From: Deltaproteobacteria bacterium
Lineage (GTDB): Bacteria > Desulfobacterota > Desulfobulbia > Desulfobulbales > Desulfocapsaceae
NCBI GenBank assembly: GCA_026388715.1
Contig: JAPLJF010000033.1
Location: forward strand, 62,001 to 126,000
DNA length: 64,000 bases
Direction of reading: 5' to 3'
Shown in pieces: positions 10,663 to 20,485 of the stretch; the stretch's first letter is position 1, and every line of letters begins with the position of its first letter. The translations under genes were made by a program, and so were the position numbers. The notes below the pieces were generated by a model. It did not search any database. It was not told where the DNA came from and saw only the letters and a program-made list of their open reading frames with translations.

Positions 10663-11811
10663 TTATTTTTGTTTATTCGTCTGTTTCATTGCAGCTTGAG
10701 CACCTCTGCCACCAGTTTTGGCTTTTTTCCGCTTCTCAGTATAGGCCGTCTCATTCAGCTCCGACTCCTTCTTGAGCTTCACATAATTGCCATAGTGTTC
10801 CGGCTGCAGTTGACCGCCTGCTATTGCCTGCAAAACTGCGCATCCAGGTTCATTGGTATGGCTGCAGTTGGCGAAGCGGCAACTGAGTGCTAATTCCTGG
10901 ATATCATCAAAACATTCACCGATTCCTTCACTCGCACCAAAAAGACCGAACTCTCGCATGCCCGGAGTATCGATAAACATGGCGCCCTGGTCAAGGACAA
11001 CAAGTTGACGGCGTACCGTCGTGTGTCGCCCTTCCCCGGAATCACTTACTGTTGCTGTTTTCAATGTATCCTGGCCAGTGAGTCGGTTAATGAGCGTTGA
11101 TTTACCCACACCTGAGGATCCAAGAAGACAGTATGTTTTCCCAGGGCCCATAAGCTCTTTAATCTGATCAAGTCCTGCTCCGGTTACATTACTGAGTCCA
11201 ATAATTCTGGTGCTGATCCCTCCACGACGAATCTGCAAAATTAATTGCTCCAATTCATCACCACTGACCAGATCGGTCTTGGTCAGAACGAGCACTGGTT
11301 CAACATGACCTTCATTGGCCATCACCAGATAGCGTTCCAGTCTGGCCACATTAAAATCGTAGTGGCACGATTGAACGATGAAGGCTACATCAATATTGGC
11401 CGCGATCATCTGCATCTCAATATTCTTGCCGGCAGATTTCCGATGCAGAAACGATTTTCTGGGCAGAACAGTATGGATGCTCGCGGAATCTGCAGAGTCG
11501 TAATGCACACAGACCCAATCACCGACGCAGGGCATATCCATAGTTGATTCGGTAGAGTTCAGAAATCTGCCTGTTGCCCTGGCAGGTACTTCCCCATCCT
11601 CATTCCTGACGACATACCAGCCCCGATCAACCGCCGTTACCCGGGCAATTCGCTGCTCAGCTTGACAGAGTTCACCGGCCTGGTCCTGAAACCAACGGTC
11701 CAATCCAAGTTTGCTCAATTCCATGGGACTAATTTCCATTTTTCGGCCTGAATTCGCTTCTTCTCTCTCAAAATGGGTGCCAAGGTGTATGTGCCATAAG
11801 GGCAGAGACAT
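10663..11811 (-). CDS. rsgA: Ribosome small subunit-dependent GTPase A (start may be internal)
   Basis: GSSGVGKSTLINRL P-loop, DTPGMREFG, circular permutation order, C-terminal Cys/His knuckle CRFANCSHTNEPGC. Confidence 0.95.
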   Translation of the reverse strand: MSLPLWHIHLGTHFEREEANSGRKMEISPMELSKLGLDRWFQDQAGELCQAEQRIARVTAVDRGWYVVRNEDGEVPARATGRFLNSTESTMDMPCVGDWVCVHYDSADSASIHTVLPRKSFLHRKSAGKNIEMQMIAANIDVAFIVQSCHYDFNVARLERYLVMANEGHVEPVLVLTKTDLVSGDELEQLILQIRRGGISTRIIGLSNVTGAGLDQIKELMGPGKTYCLLGSSGVGKSTLINRLTGQDTLKTATVSDSGEGRHTTVRRQLVVLDQGAMFIDTPGMREFGLFGASEGIGECFDDIQELALSCRFANCSHTNEPGCAVLQAIAGGQLQPEHYGNYVKLKKESELNETAYTEKRKKAKTGGRGAQAAMKQTNKQK

Positions 11812-11844
11812 TCACTCTCTGTTTTCTCCGAAGACTATTTTCTT

Positions 11845-12999
11845 TCAACTTTTAATACCTTGCTTGAAAGCCAAGCGGCCCCATAAATTCCTGATGCCGG
11901 TATAGGCCAGGGCGTACAATACGCAAAAGAAAAGAACTACAAGAAAGACAAGCGGCGACCATGGATGATATGGTTTCAGACTGGTGAACACAATGAGAAT
12001 AATACTGCCGTGAATAAGCCAGATTGCGGCCGAATAATTACCGAGAAAGGAGAGGATGGGACTCTTGTGCCGATACGAGAGCAAAACAAGAGCAAAAATA
12101 AACACGGGAGCAAGAATGAAATCTGCACGGGTATTGATCATTATATATTGAAAAATGTTAATGCCCTTTTTGGAGAGTACTCCGAAAAACTCCCCAATAT
12201 CGACAAAAAAATAACGAAACGACAAAACTGCGGCAATCAGGACTAACGCCGTAGCATAGCGCCAGAAAGAAGGATGCAGCCTGTTGAGCGATCGCCGCAG
12301 GATCATTTCAAAGATTCCCGAGACAGCGAGACAAAACCCGGTAAAAAAATAAAGCTGGTTGGGCCAGAACAGATTGACCGGGAAGGTTTTGTACAGGGTG
12401 GAAGTCAAGCCCATGCTCTCAATTACTCGGGCAAAATAGGGGAAACCGCTTACCGGTGCTGACAATAGATAAAGGATAAAAGACAGGCACAGCAAAAGGC
12501 CCCAGGAAAATCGACGAACAAACAACACCGCCATTGGTGTTAAGAGCAGCAGCTCAACATAGATGATAAAAAACCACCAGGAACCGTTTATGGTCACATT
12601 GAATCCCAGGAAGGTCTCAACCGCATGCCGCCAAGACTTCAGGGGAAAAACTCCGGTCCAGAGAAAGAGCAGCAACACGGTCACCAGCACTGTGACTATG
12701 TAAATAGTATAAATATTCTGCAACCGGCGGAGCATACTCTGCCACAAATGACAATCATCACGGGATGACTGCCAGAGCCCATAACCGCTAACAAAAAAGA
12801 AAAGTGGAATACAAAGCTTACCGACGGATGAGAGAAAGAATTCAAAACCACCCCCGCTGCCACCGAAAATACCGGTAAGAAAATGATTTTGTGAAGGAAG
12901 CAGAAACAGATGATGCAAAATCAGCATAACGATAGCCACACCTTTGATCGAGGTGGACTGCTGTCTGCTAAAAATCAATGTTTCTCTTTGTTCCTGCAC
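11845..12999 (-). CDS. Membrane acyltransferase family protein
   Basis: Multi-TM protein with SIKGVAIVMLILHHLF N-terminus typical of acyltransferase_3 proteins. Confidence 0.85.
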   Translation of the reverse strand: MQEQRETLIFSRQQSTSIKGVAIVMLILHHLFLLPSQNHFLTGIFGGSGGGFEFFLSSVGKLCIPLFFFVSGYGLWQSSRDDCHLWQSMLRRLQNIYTIYIVTVLVTVLLLFLWTGVFPLKSWRHAVETFLGFNVTINGSWWFFIIYVELLLLTPMAVLFVRRFSWGLLLCLSFILYLLSAPVSGFPYFARVIESMGLTSTLYKTFPVNLFWPNQLYFFTGFCLAVSGIFEMILRRSLNRLHPSFWRYATALVLIAAVLSFRYFFVDIGEFFGVLSKKGINIFQYIMINTRADFILAPVFIFALVLLSYRHKSPILSFLGNYSAAIWLIHGSIILIVFTSLKPYHPWSPLVFLVVLFFCVLYALAYTGIRNLWGRLAFKQGIKS

Positions 13000-13294
13000 A
13001 AGAAAAGGGGATAGAATTATTTTTTTCTTAGACCTGCCAGCCCACGTAATTCAATATGAAGGTCTAACTTTTAGTCTCTTTCATCAGTCCTTGACAGAGA
13101 TAGAAAGAAGTGCGAAGTTACCATACTCCGGTCTCTTCAATAATAAGATCGGACTGATCGAGAAACAATACGTCATTACTGTCCAATCAGATCAAAATGC
13201 TGCTGAACTTATGATTGAAATCAATCTACCCGAGAAAGGCCTTTTAGCAAACAATTCGTTAGACACAAGAAATTTGATTCATCTGACTAAAGCG

Positions 13295-14502
13295 TACTTC
13301 GTTTCATGAAGGGCGTAGATTTTCAGTTTGAAGAACTTCATATCTCGAAATCCATACGCCTGTTTCTGCAATGTTTTGATTTTGTTATTAGTTCCCTCCA
13401 AGGGGCCTGTTGATATAGGGTGATCGTAATAAGCTAAGATACCGGCACGATGGATTCATGGTATCTGCAAAACTATTGAGTATTTTAATGCCGGAACTTC
13501 CGGCTCGCAGGATCCAATCATCCAGAAAAGCAACAGCGGTGTTTTTATCCTTCTGTAACCAAAGCTGGCGCATGTCTTCCTTTCAATAATAGGCCGTGGA
13601 AGTGGTTTATTGAGTTGCAAAGCGGCTTCGAGACGCTGAGGTTCATTATTTTTTTCTTTGAGGTTTTGAAGGTTTTTCAGCAGCAGCCACAGGGTGTCCT
13701 TCAGGATTTATTGGTCAACCGTTTTAACCTTTCTCTGGAGATCTCGACGAAGATCACAAAGTTTGTCGTTAAACATTTTGACGATATGAAAGTGATCAAA
13801 GATAATGGCGGCCTTTGGAAGATGTGTTGAAACTGCTGAGATATACGATGGAGACATATCCATGGCAACCGCTTCTATCTTCGCTTTTACAATTTTGAGT
13901 CTTTTCCAAAAAGGAAGCAAGGCATCAACTCCTTTACCGTTGCCAACAAAAACAACGGCACCGGAAAGAAGATCGAGCACGACGGTAAGATAACGATGTC
14001 CGTGGCCGATTAATATTCCATCAATAGCAATGAGTTTAAGGTGTTTCAATCTCGGATGGGAATAGTGAGCCGAGAGATAAAATGTCTCCGCATATCTTTA
14101 ATAACATCCCAGCTGACACCAAGATGGATGGCAACAACGTCTTGAATGGTCATATGGCTTGCAAGCTCCAGAGCATAACGCTCGAACGATTTGGTGTATG
14201 TACGGCGGACATCGATTAATTCGATCTTAATTTTCCGGACAATCCCACAATACCTGCATTGAACACGAGGGATATGCAAAGCAATATATACCTGTTTGCT
14301 ACAGATCGGCAGAGTGTGAAACCAGCGCGCAGCACTTCACCACACCTACTGACATCCCAGGTATTGCAGCAGGGACAGCGCAGAGAAAACGGGTCTTTCT
14401 CAATTGAAAAAACAATTGCTCCTTGCTGAAAACGAGAACGTTTATACCGATAGCCTTGGATGCCAAAGCCATGATACAATATGTTTGAGGACATACTTCC
14501 AC
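13295..14502 (-). pseudogene. Degenerate ISL3-family transposase
   Basis: Pieces in several frames: CPCCNTWDVSRCGEV; HIPRVQCRYCGIVRKIKIELIDVRRTYTKSFERYALELASHMTIQDVVAIHLGVSWDVIKD; LIAIDGILIGHGHRYLTVVLDLLSGAVVFVGNGKG. Confidence 0.85.
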
Positions 14503-14758
14503 CTCCTTTCTAAAGTGATTGGTCTCACAATAAAAAGGATAGTATGTCCATATTTCAATTTTAAAGTATGCTTAAACCGGAAGAGCCATATTTTTTGGGT
14601 GACACACGGGCTCTGCGTTTGTTATTCTTTGCGTTCATAAAAAGGTGATCTCCTTTTTACTTAATTCCGTCGTTAACCTTTTGATGATATGACCTTTTTA
14701 ATATCATTTTGTCGCTTGTTTGTAATATTCAGGTATCACTTCTCACCCTATCAAAAAC

Positions 14759-16855
14759 TTGAAAACTTCACACAGACTGTCTTGCAATATGAAGCATACC
14801 CCTGAAGAACCGATTCGCCGCAGGATACTGATACCTTTGTCCCTGACCTTTGCGGTTCTTTTCTGCACCTTTATCTACAGCGCTTATCAAATCCGCGCCG
14901 ACCAGAACCTGATCGATATGCGCCACAACTATGAGGTCACCCAGGCCTACATCGATGTGTCCAAGGACCAGCGGGAGACGTTGCTGCTCAATCTTATGAT
15001 CGAGATCTCGCACGACCCTCAACTGCGCAAGGCGATGATGGCCAACGACCGTGACGCCCTTTACCAGCAATCCCTGCCGCTGTTCAATCAGTTCTTCCAT
15101 GACCACGGAATCTCTCACTTTTACTACCATACGACGGCTGCTACGACCTTGCTCCGGGTCCACAACCCCGATGAATTCGGCGACAAAGTGGCCCGCAGCA
15201 CCTTTTTACAGGCGGCCCACAGCCAGAAATTTGCCTTTGGCCTGGAACTCGGCAAATTCGGCATGCTGACCTATCGGGGCGTTTTGCCGTGGCAGGTGGG
15301 AGATAAGTTGATCGGCTATATCGAGCTGGGGATCGAAGTCGATTACGTCCTCAAACAACTGCAGTCGATTGTCAAGAAAGACTTCCTTGTCACCCTTGAT
15401 AAACAGCAGCTTGATCGTGAACAGTGGGAACTTGCCCGGGAGCACACCGGCCGCTCGCACAACTGGGATTTATTCAGCGACCAGGTGATTGCCTACCAAA
15501 CCCTGCCTGATTCCAGCAAACTGAACAAAATCAAGCTTCTATCCGTGAAGAGCCTTGCTGCCGAAGAAGCATACAGCGACATTGTCATCGACAAGCAGAT
15601 CTATCGCATCAAGGGCTTTCCTCTGTTCGACTTTTCAGACCAGTTGATTGGCGGCTTCTATGTGTTGCACAACATCACGCAGCAGACAACCTCCTTCAAG
15701 GCGTTCATCGTACCGATTATTCTGGCGAGTGCCAGCCTCTGTCTGGTGCTGTTTTTCTTCGCCTATACTGTGCTGGGCAGAATGGACCGGCAATTGGCGG
15801 AGACCCGGAAACGCCTCAACGATGAAGTCGCTAACGTCACGCTGGCCAACCGGCAACTGGAAGAGGAGATCGGCCACCGGCGCCTGGCTGAATCGGAACT
15901 GCAGCTTCTCAACCAGACACTGGAAGAGCGGGTGGCGCAGCGCACGGTGGCGCTGGAAGAGATGAATCGGGAACTGCAGGAAACACATGCCACTATTTTG
16001 CATCAGGACAAGATGGCCTGTATCGGTCAGCTTGCCGCCGGCATCGCCCATGATATCAACAATCCGATCGGCTTTGTCAGTCATAATCTGGACACCTTTG
16101 AGCGTTACCTGGAGCGTCTGAGCCAATTCTTCACCCTGCAGATAGGAGTGATCGAACGCCGCGGCGATAACGAGCTGGCTGCCGCCTGCATGAAAGGGCG
16201 ACGGGATTTCGGCATCGATGAGATACTGCGCGAGATGCCGGTCATGCTGGCGGAATGCCGCGACGGCACCACCCGCATCAGCCAGACCGTACAGGGTCTG
16301 CGCAACTTTTCGTGCAAGGAGATCCCGCGGCGCGAATTCACCGATCTGCATCAATGTATCGACAGTACCCTTGCGCTCATTCGTCACGAGCTGCACGCCA
16401 AGATCGAAGTCGTGCGCGATTACGGGAACATTCCCCGGTGTTACTGCTGCGCCGCGCAGATGAACCAGGTGTTCCTCAATCTGTTCATCAACGCCACCCA
16501 GGCCATTGCCGGGCAGGGGAAAATCCATATTCAGAGCTGGGCCGAAGACAAAAAGATTTGGATTACCATCAGCGATAACGGCTGCGGCATCCCTCCTGAC
16601 CAGCTCGAACACATCTTCGAACCCTTTTTCACCACCAAAGAGGTCGGTGTCGGCACCGGTCTCGGCCTGAGTATTGTCTACGACATTGTCACCCGGCATA
16701 AGGGCATCATCGAGGCTGTCAGCAAGCCCGGCACGGGAACCACCTTCACCCTGTGCCTGCCCATTGATCTGAGAACAAAACCACGCGACCCGAATGCAGC
16801 GGCCCCGTTCTCAGCAAACCTGATCCGGACCGAGAAAGGAGATCACCGTGGCTGA
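14759..16855 (+). CDS. Sensor histidine kinase with periplasmic sensory region
   Basis: Two TM segments; [27 protein letters not shown]-box; [41 protein letters not shown]. Confidence 0.93.
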   Translation: MKTSHRLSCNMKHTPEEPIRRRILIPLSLTFAVLFCTFIYSAYQIRADQNLIDMRHNYEVTQAYIDVSKDQRETLLLNLMIEISHDPQLRKAMMANDRDALYQQSLPLFNQFFHDHGISHFYYHTTAATTLLRVHNPDEFGDKVARSTFLQAAHSQKFAFGLELGKFGMLTYRGVLPWQVGDKLIGYIELGIEVDYVLKQLQSIVKKDFLVTLDKQQLDREQWELAREHTGRSHNWDLFSDQVIAYQTLPDSSKLNKIKLLSVKSLAAEEAYSDIVIDKQIYRIKGFPLFDFSDQLIGGFYVLHNITQQTTSFKAFIVPIILASASLCLVLFFFAYTVLGRMDRQLAETRKRLNDEVANVTLANRQLEEEIGHRRLAESELQLLNQTLEERVAQRTVALEEMNRELQETHATILHQDKMACIGQLAAGIAHDINNPIGFVSHNLDTFERYLERLSQFFTLQIGVIERRGDNELAAACMKGRRDFGIDEILREMPVMLAECRDGTTRISQTVQGLRNFSCKEIPRREFTDLHQCIDSTLALIRHELHAKIEVVRDYGNIPRCYCCAAQMNQVFLNLFINATQAIAGQGKIHIQSWAEDKKIWITISDNGCGIPPDQLEHIFEPFFTTKEVGVGTGLGLSIVYDIVTRHKGIIEAVSKPGTGTTFTLCLPIDLRTKPRDPNAAAPFSANLIRTEKGDHRG

Positions 16856-18206
16856 GAAACAAACCCGCCTTCTCTATGTGGATGACGAAGTGGCCTACCG
16901 CAATATTTTTTGTCGGGAAATGGGGGAGGATCAACGGTTTTCGATTGAAACCGCTGCGGATGGCCCGACCGCCCTGCGCATGCTTGAAACCAAGCGCGCC
17001 GACATCGTCCTCACCGATCTGAGCATGCCCGGCATGGATGGCATCGACCTGCTGCAGGAAATCCACCGGCGCTATCCCGAGATTTTCGTCTTGATTCTCA
17101 CCGGTGTCAATTCGGCCCATGAAGCGGTCCGGGCGATGAAGGCGGGCGCCTACGACTATATCCTCAAGCCGTTTGATATCACCACGCTGCAGATGCAGCT
17201 GGAAAAAATCCTCCAGCATCGCCATCTGCTCGACAATAACAAAGAAGGGCAAAGCGAGGCCCATTTTGAACAGCTGATCGGCCAGGACCCCGCCATGTAC
17301 GAACTGTTCGAGGGGATCAGGCGCATCGGCCCGACCAACATCACCGTCCTGATTCGCGGTGAAAGCGGCACCGGCAAGGAACTGATCGCCGCCGCCATTC
17401 ACGTCCGCAGTGCCCGCCGCAACCAGAAATTTGTCCCGGTCAACTGCGCCGCCCTCACCGAGGGCCTCATTAACAGCGCCCTGTTCGGCCATGAAAAAGG
17501 CGCCTTCACCGGCGCGGGAGCCCGCAAAATCGGCTTTTTCGAGCTCGCCCAGGGCGGCACCATCTTTCTCGACGAAATCGGCGAGATCCCCCTACAGACC
17601 CAGGTCGCCCTGCTGCGGGTGCTCGAGTTGGGTACCTTTCACCGGGTCGGCGGCACTGAAACCATCCAGGTCGATACCCGCATCATCTGTGCCACCAACA
17701 AAGACCTGGCGGCCGCCATGCGTGAAAAAACCTTCCGCGAGGATCTCTTCTATCGGCTCAATGTCGTCACCCTCAACGCGCCGCCCCTACGCGAGCGACA
17801 ATCCGACATCCCCCTGCTCGTCAACTTTTTTCTGCGCAAGTTCAACCGCGAAAGCGGCAAGCTGATCAGCTCCGTCGACCAGGCCACCATGAACCGGCTC
17901 TGTGCCTACCGCTGGCCGGGCAACGTGCGCGAGCTGTCCAATGCCATCGAACGGGCCGTGGCCTTCTGCCCCGGCAGCGAACTGCGTCTCGAACATTTCC
18001 CCGACGAACTGCAGCACGCTGTTGTTGCGGAGAAAGACTTCTCCCTTAAACTGAGCTCCAGCTCCCTGCCTGAAATCGAAGCCGAAGTGATCCGTAAAGT
18101 CCTTGAAGAAAAACACTGGAATCTGTCGCAGGCCGCCGACGCACTCGGCATTGCCCGGGGCACCCTGTACAGTAAGATCAAACATTACGGCATTGAAAAA
18201 AGCTGA
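16848..18206 (+). CDS. Sigma-54-dependent response regulator (REC-AAA-HTH)
   Basis: YVDDEVAYRN REC; GESGTGKELIAAAIH, GAFTGA(G), GTIFLDEIGEIPLQTQVALLRVLE; C-terminal Fis-type HTH; overlaps the kinase stop. Confidence 0.95.
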   Translation: MAEKQTRLLYVDDEVAYRNIFCREMGEDQRFSIETAADGPTALRMLETKRADIVLTDLSMPGMDGIDLLQEIHRRYPEIFVLILTGVNSAHEAVRAMKAGAYDYILKPFDITTLQMQLEKILQHRHLLDNNKEGQSEAHFEQLIGQDPAMYELFEGIRRIGPTNITVLIRGESGTGKELIAAAIHVRSARRNQKFVPVNCAALTEGLINSALFGHEKGAFTGAGARKIGFFELAQGGTIFLDEIGEIPLQTQVALLRVLELGTFHRVGGTETIQVDTRIICATNKDLAAAMREKTFREDLFYRLNVVTLNAPPLRERQSDIPLLVNFFLRKFNRESGKLISSVDQATMNRLCAYRWPGNVRELSNAIERAVAFCPGSELRLEHFPDELQHAVVAEKDFSLKLSSSSLPEIEAEVIRKVLEEKHWNLSQAADALGIARGTLYSKIKHYGIEKS

Positions 18207-18254
18207 TTCGTAACTGTGGGCAGCAGCGCTTTTTATTGACTTGCTGAACCGCTA

Positions 18255-18366
18255 TGTTGAAAATTGAAACAGCTGTCGAAATTTGAACAACTTCTTTTTT
18301 CACAAATAATACCTAAAAACAACATGTTGGGCTGGTTTCGATGTCCTTGCTGTTGATAATTGAACA
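18255..18366 (+). promoter_or_regulatory. Three upstream activator-like inverted repeats (TGTYGAWAWTTGAAACA)
   Basis: TGTTGAAAATTGAAACA (18255), TGTCGAAATTTGAACA (18274), TGTTGATAATTGAACA (18351). Confidence 0.6.
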
Positions 18367-18450
18367 GTAGCGGTGCGGACTGAAGCCGGCATGGTTCCAG
18401 CCGTAACTCCATAACATCATGATACTGAACGATAAATAGTTTTTTGCAGA

Positions 18451-18467
18451 TTGGCATCAAAATTGCT
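18451..18467 (+). promoter_or_regulatory. Sigma-54 (-24/-12) promoter
   Basis: TTGGCATCAAAATTGCT with GG and GC separated by 10 nt. Confidence 0.8.
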
Positions 18468-18572
18468 TTTAAGGACCCAGAAATGAGAAACGCGCCCCTT
18501 AGGAGGTGTATGTCTCGAAAACGGTTGTTGGACCGCTCTTGACGGAACAGCAAAGGATTTTTAAGGACGGCG

Positions 18573-19931
18573 ATGGCGGCGACAACCTACAAGGTTATCG
18601 CCTATAACGACCTTGGCATGCATTGCGCTTGTCCCACCTCTTCAAGTTTTTTGCTTCTGCCGCCGTTCAATACCATTCGCGCCCAGGTGCTCCAGCTCGG
18701 CACCAATGATCCGATCCTGCCGACCACCGGCCTTACCGTTTCTTACCAGATGGTCGAAAATACCGATGCTGGTTTGATTGCGGATGCGTACTTCTCTACC
18801 TGGATTTCCTATGCACCGAAGATTTTTCCCGGTTACCAGCCGCTGGTCGGTGGCAAGGTCATGGGTCTGACCGGTAATGGCCTGTCCGGTACCATGAAGT
18901 ATGATGCCCTTTCGAAGTCCTGGATTGCCACCGGTATTCCGGCCTTCCCGCCGGTGACCGGCACTTCCACCGACGTGATGACCGATCCGCTGGGTGGGCC
19001 AAACCGGACGCCGTATCTGACCGCCAATGTCACGGTCAAGAATACTGCGGGCACTACCCTTGCCACCACTTCCACCGTGGTTCCCGTCGCCTTTGGCGGC
19101 TGCTGCAGTTGCCATCTGGACGTGGCGGTGGCCAATGGTTTCCCGAGAACCCCGGATGGCTCTTTCCAGGCCATGGGTAAACTGCATGGGCAGAATTCTT
19201 CCAAGATCAATCTTGCCCTTCTTGATCCGGATGGAGACGGCGTAGGCGGTCCGATCCGTTGTTCGGAGTGCCATCTTGATCCGGCCATGGGTGAAACGGT
19301 TGCTCCGGGATTTGCAGCGACCCATCCGAACTATACGATTCTGCCGGGCGCCACCTTTACCAAGGCTGACGTGAAGACTTCCACCTTGACCTTTTCCCAG
19401 GTTCTCCATAACTTCCACAGTGGCAATGCCAAGGTGCTTGCCATGAAACCCGATATCGATACCAACTGCTATGCCTGTCATCCAGGCAACGGCATTGAGT
19501 GCTATCGCGGTTCCATGAAGACCGATGGTTTCACCTGTGTCAGCTGCCACGGCACCCTGTCAGTGAGGGCTTCTTCCGGACAGACGGCACAGCCATGGAA
19601 CGCCGCCACCCTGCCGAGTTGTAATAAACCGGCCATGGGCGTCACGGGTAGCTGCCATTCTTCCGTCTCGTATCCTGACGGTGGTGGTTGGGCCTCGAGC
19701 TTTGAGGGTAAGTACATCAATAACCGGGGCCACAAGGGCAGCATCCTGTGCACCACCTGTCACGGGGCGCCGCATGCCGATGCCCCGGCCACGACTGCCA
19801 AGGATAACGTGCAGAACCTGGCCCTGCAGGGCTCAGCCAGAGCGCTGGGCAAGTGTTCGGTTTGTCATCCCCATAAGTCTACCTCTTGGGGTACGCCGAA
19901 TCACACCAGTGGCAATACCGTTATTAAGTAA
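18573..19931 (+). CDS. Multihaem c-type cytochrome-like protein, copy 1
   Basis: Six CxxCH motifs (CCSCH, CSECH, CYACH, CVSCH, CTTCH, CSVCH); YNDLGMHC N-terminus. Confidence 0.85.
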   Translation: MAATTYKVIAYNDLGMHCACPTSSSFLLLPPFNTIRAQVLQLGTNDPILPTTGLTVSYQMVENTDAGLIADAYFSTWISYAPKIFPGYQPLVGGKVMGLTGNGLSGTMKYDALSKSWIATGIPAFPPVTGTSTDVMTDPLGGPNRTPYLTANVTVKNTAGTTLATTSTVVPVAFGGCCSCHLDVAVANGFPRTPDGSFQAMGKLHGQNSSKINLALLDPDGDGVGGPIRCSECHLDPAMGETVAPGFAATHPNYTILPGATFTKADVKTSTLTFSQVLHNFHSGNAKVLAMKPDIDTNCYACHPGNGIECYRGSMKTDGFTCVSCHGTLSVRASSGQTAQPWNAATLPSCNKPAMGVTGSCHSSVSYPDGGGWASSFEGKYINNRGHKGSILCTTCHGAPHADAPATTAKDNVQNLALQGSARALGKCSVCHPHKSTSWGTPNHTSGNTVIK

Positions 19932-19968
19932 CAAGGCACTTCACAACGCCCTTGTTGTGGCGTGAAAT

Positions 19969-20010
19969 AAAAAGGGCACCTTATCCGCTGGATAAGGTGC
20001 CCTTTTTTGT
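19969..20010 (+). terminator. Rho-independent terminator
   Basis: aaaaAGGGCACCTTATCCgctGGATAAGGTGCCCTtttttt. Confidence 0.85.
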
Positions 20011-20105
20011 TGCTCGGCGTCAGGCAGATCAAACATTACGGTATTAAGAAAAGCTGAGTCGTAACCGTGGGCAGCTCCACCTTTTCTTGACTTGCCGAAC
20101 TGCCC

Positions 20106-20286
20106 TGTTGAAAATTGAACAGTCGCCGGACGCGGCCCAATTCTGCCATATCCCCCTCTTCTCACGATCAGCCGCTGTTGTTCAGGAACTGTCGAAATTT
20201 GAACAATTTCTTTTTTTCTAATAAATAACGTCGAAAAAACAATATGTTGAGCTGGTTTCGAGGTCCTTGCTGTTGATAATTGAACA
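20106..20286 (+). promoter_or_regulatory. Three activator-like inverted repeats, copy 2
   Basis: TGTTGAAAATTGAACA (20106), TGTCGAAATTTGAACA (20190), TGTTGATAATTGAACA (20271). Confidence 0.6.
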
Positions 20287-20370
20287 GTGGCGGTGCGGAC
20301 TGGAACCGGTATGATTCCAGTCGTAACTCCATAACATCATGAAACTGAACGATAAATAGTTTTTTGCAGA

Positions 20371-20387
20371 TTGGCATCAAAATTGCT
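20371..20387 (+). promoter_or_regulatory. Sigma-54 (-24/-12) promoter, copy 2
   Basis: Identical TTGGCATCAAAATTGCT. Confidence 0.8.
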
Positions 20388-20485
20388 TTTAAGGACCCAG
20401 AAATGAGAAACGCGCCCCTTAGGAGGTGTATGTCTCGAAAACGGTTGTTGGACCGCTCTTGACGGAACAGCAAAGGATTTTTAAG

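Noticed and set aside
15635-16699. 354-aa minus-strand ORF
   Set aside because: Antisense to the histidine kinase coding sequence.
18642-19550. Long minus-strand ORFs in both cytochrome copies
   Set aside because: Shadow frames of duplicated genes; apparent conservation follows from the duplication.
20426-20485. GTG-initiated 20-aa extension of cytochrome copy 2
   Set aside because: The 7-bp indel puts the same extension out of frame in copy 1, so the shared ATG at 20486 is preferred.
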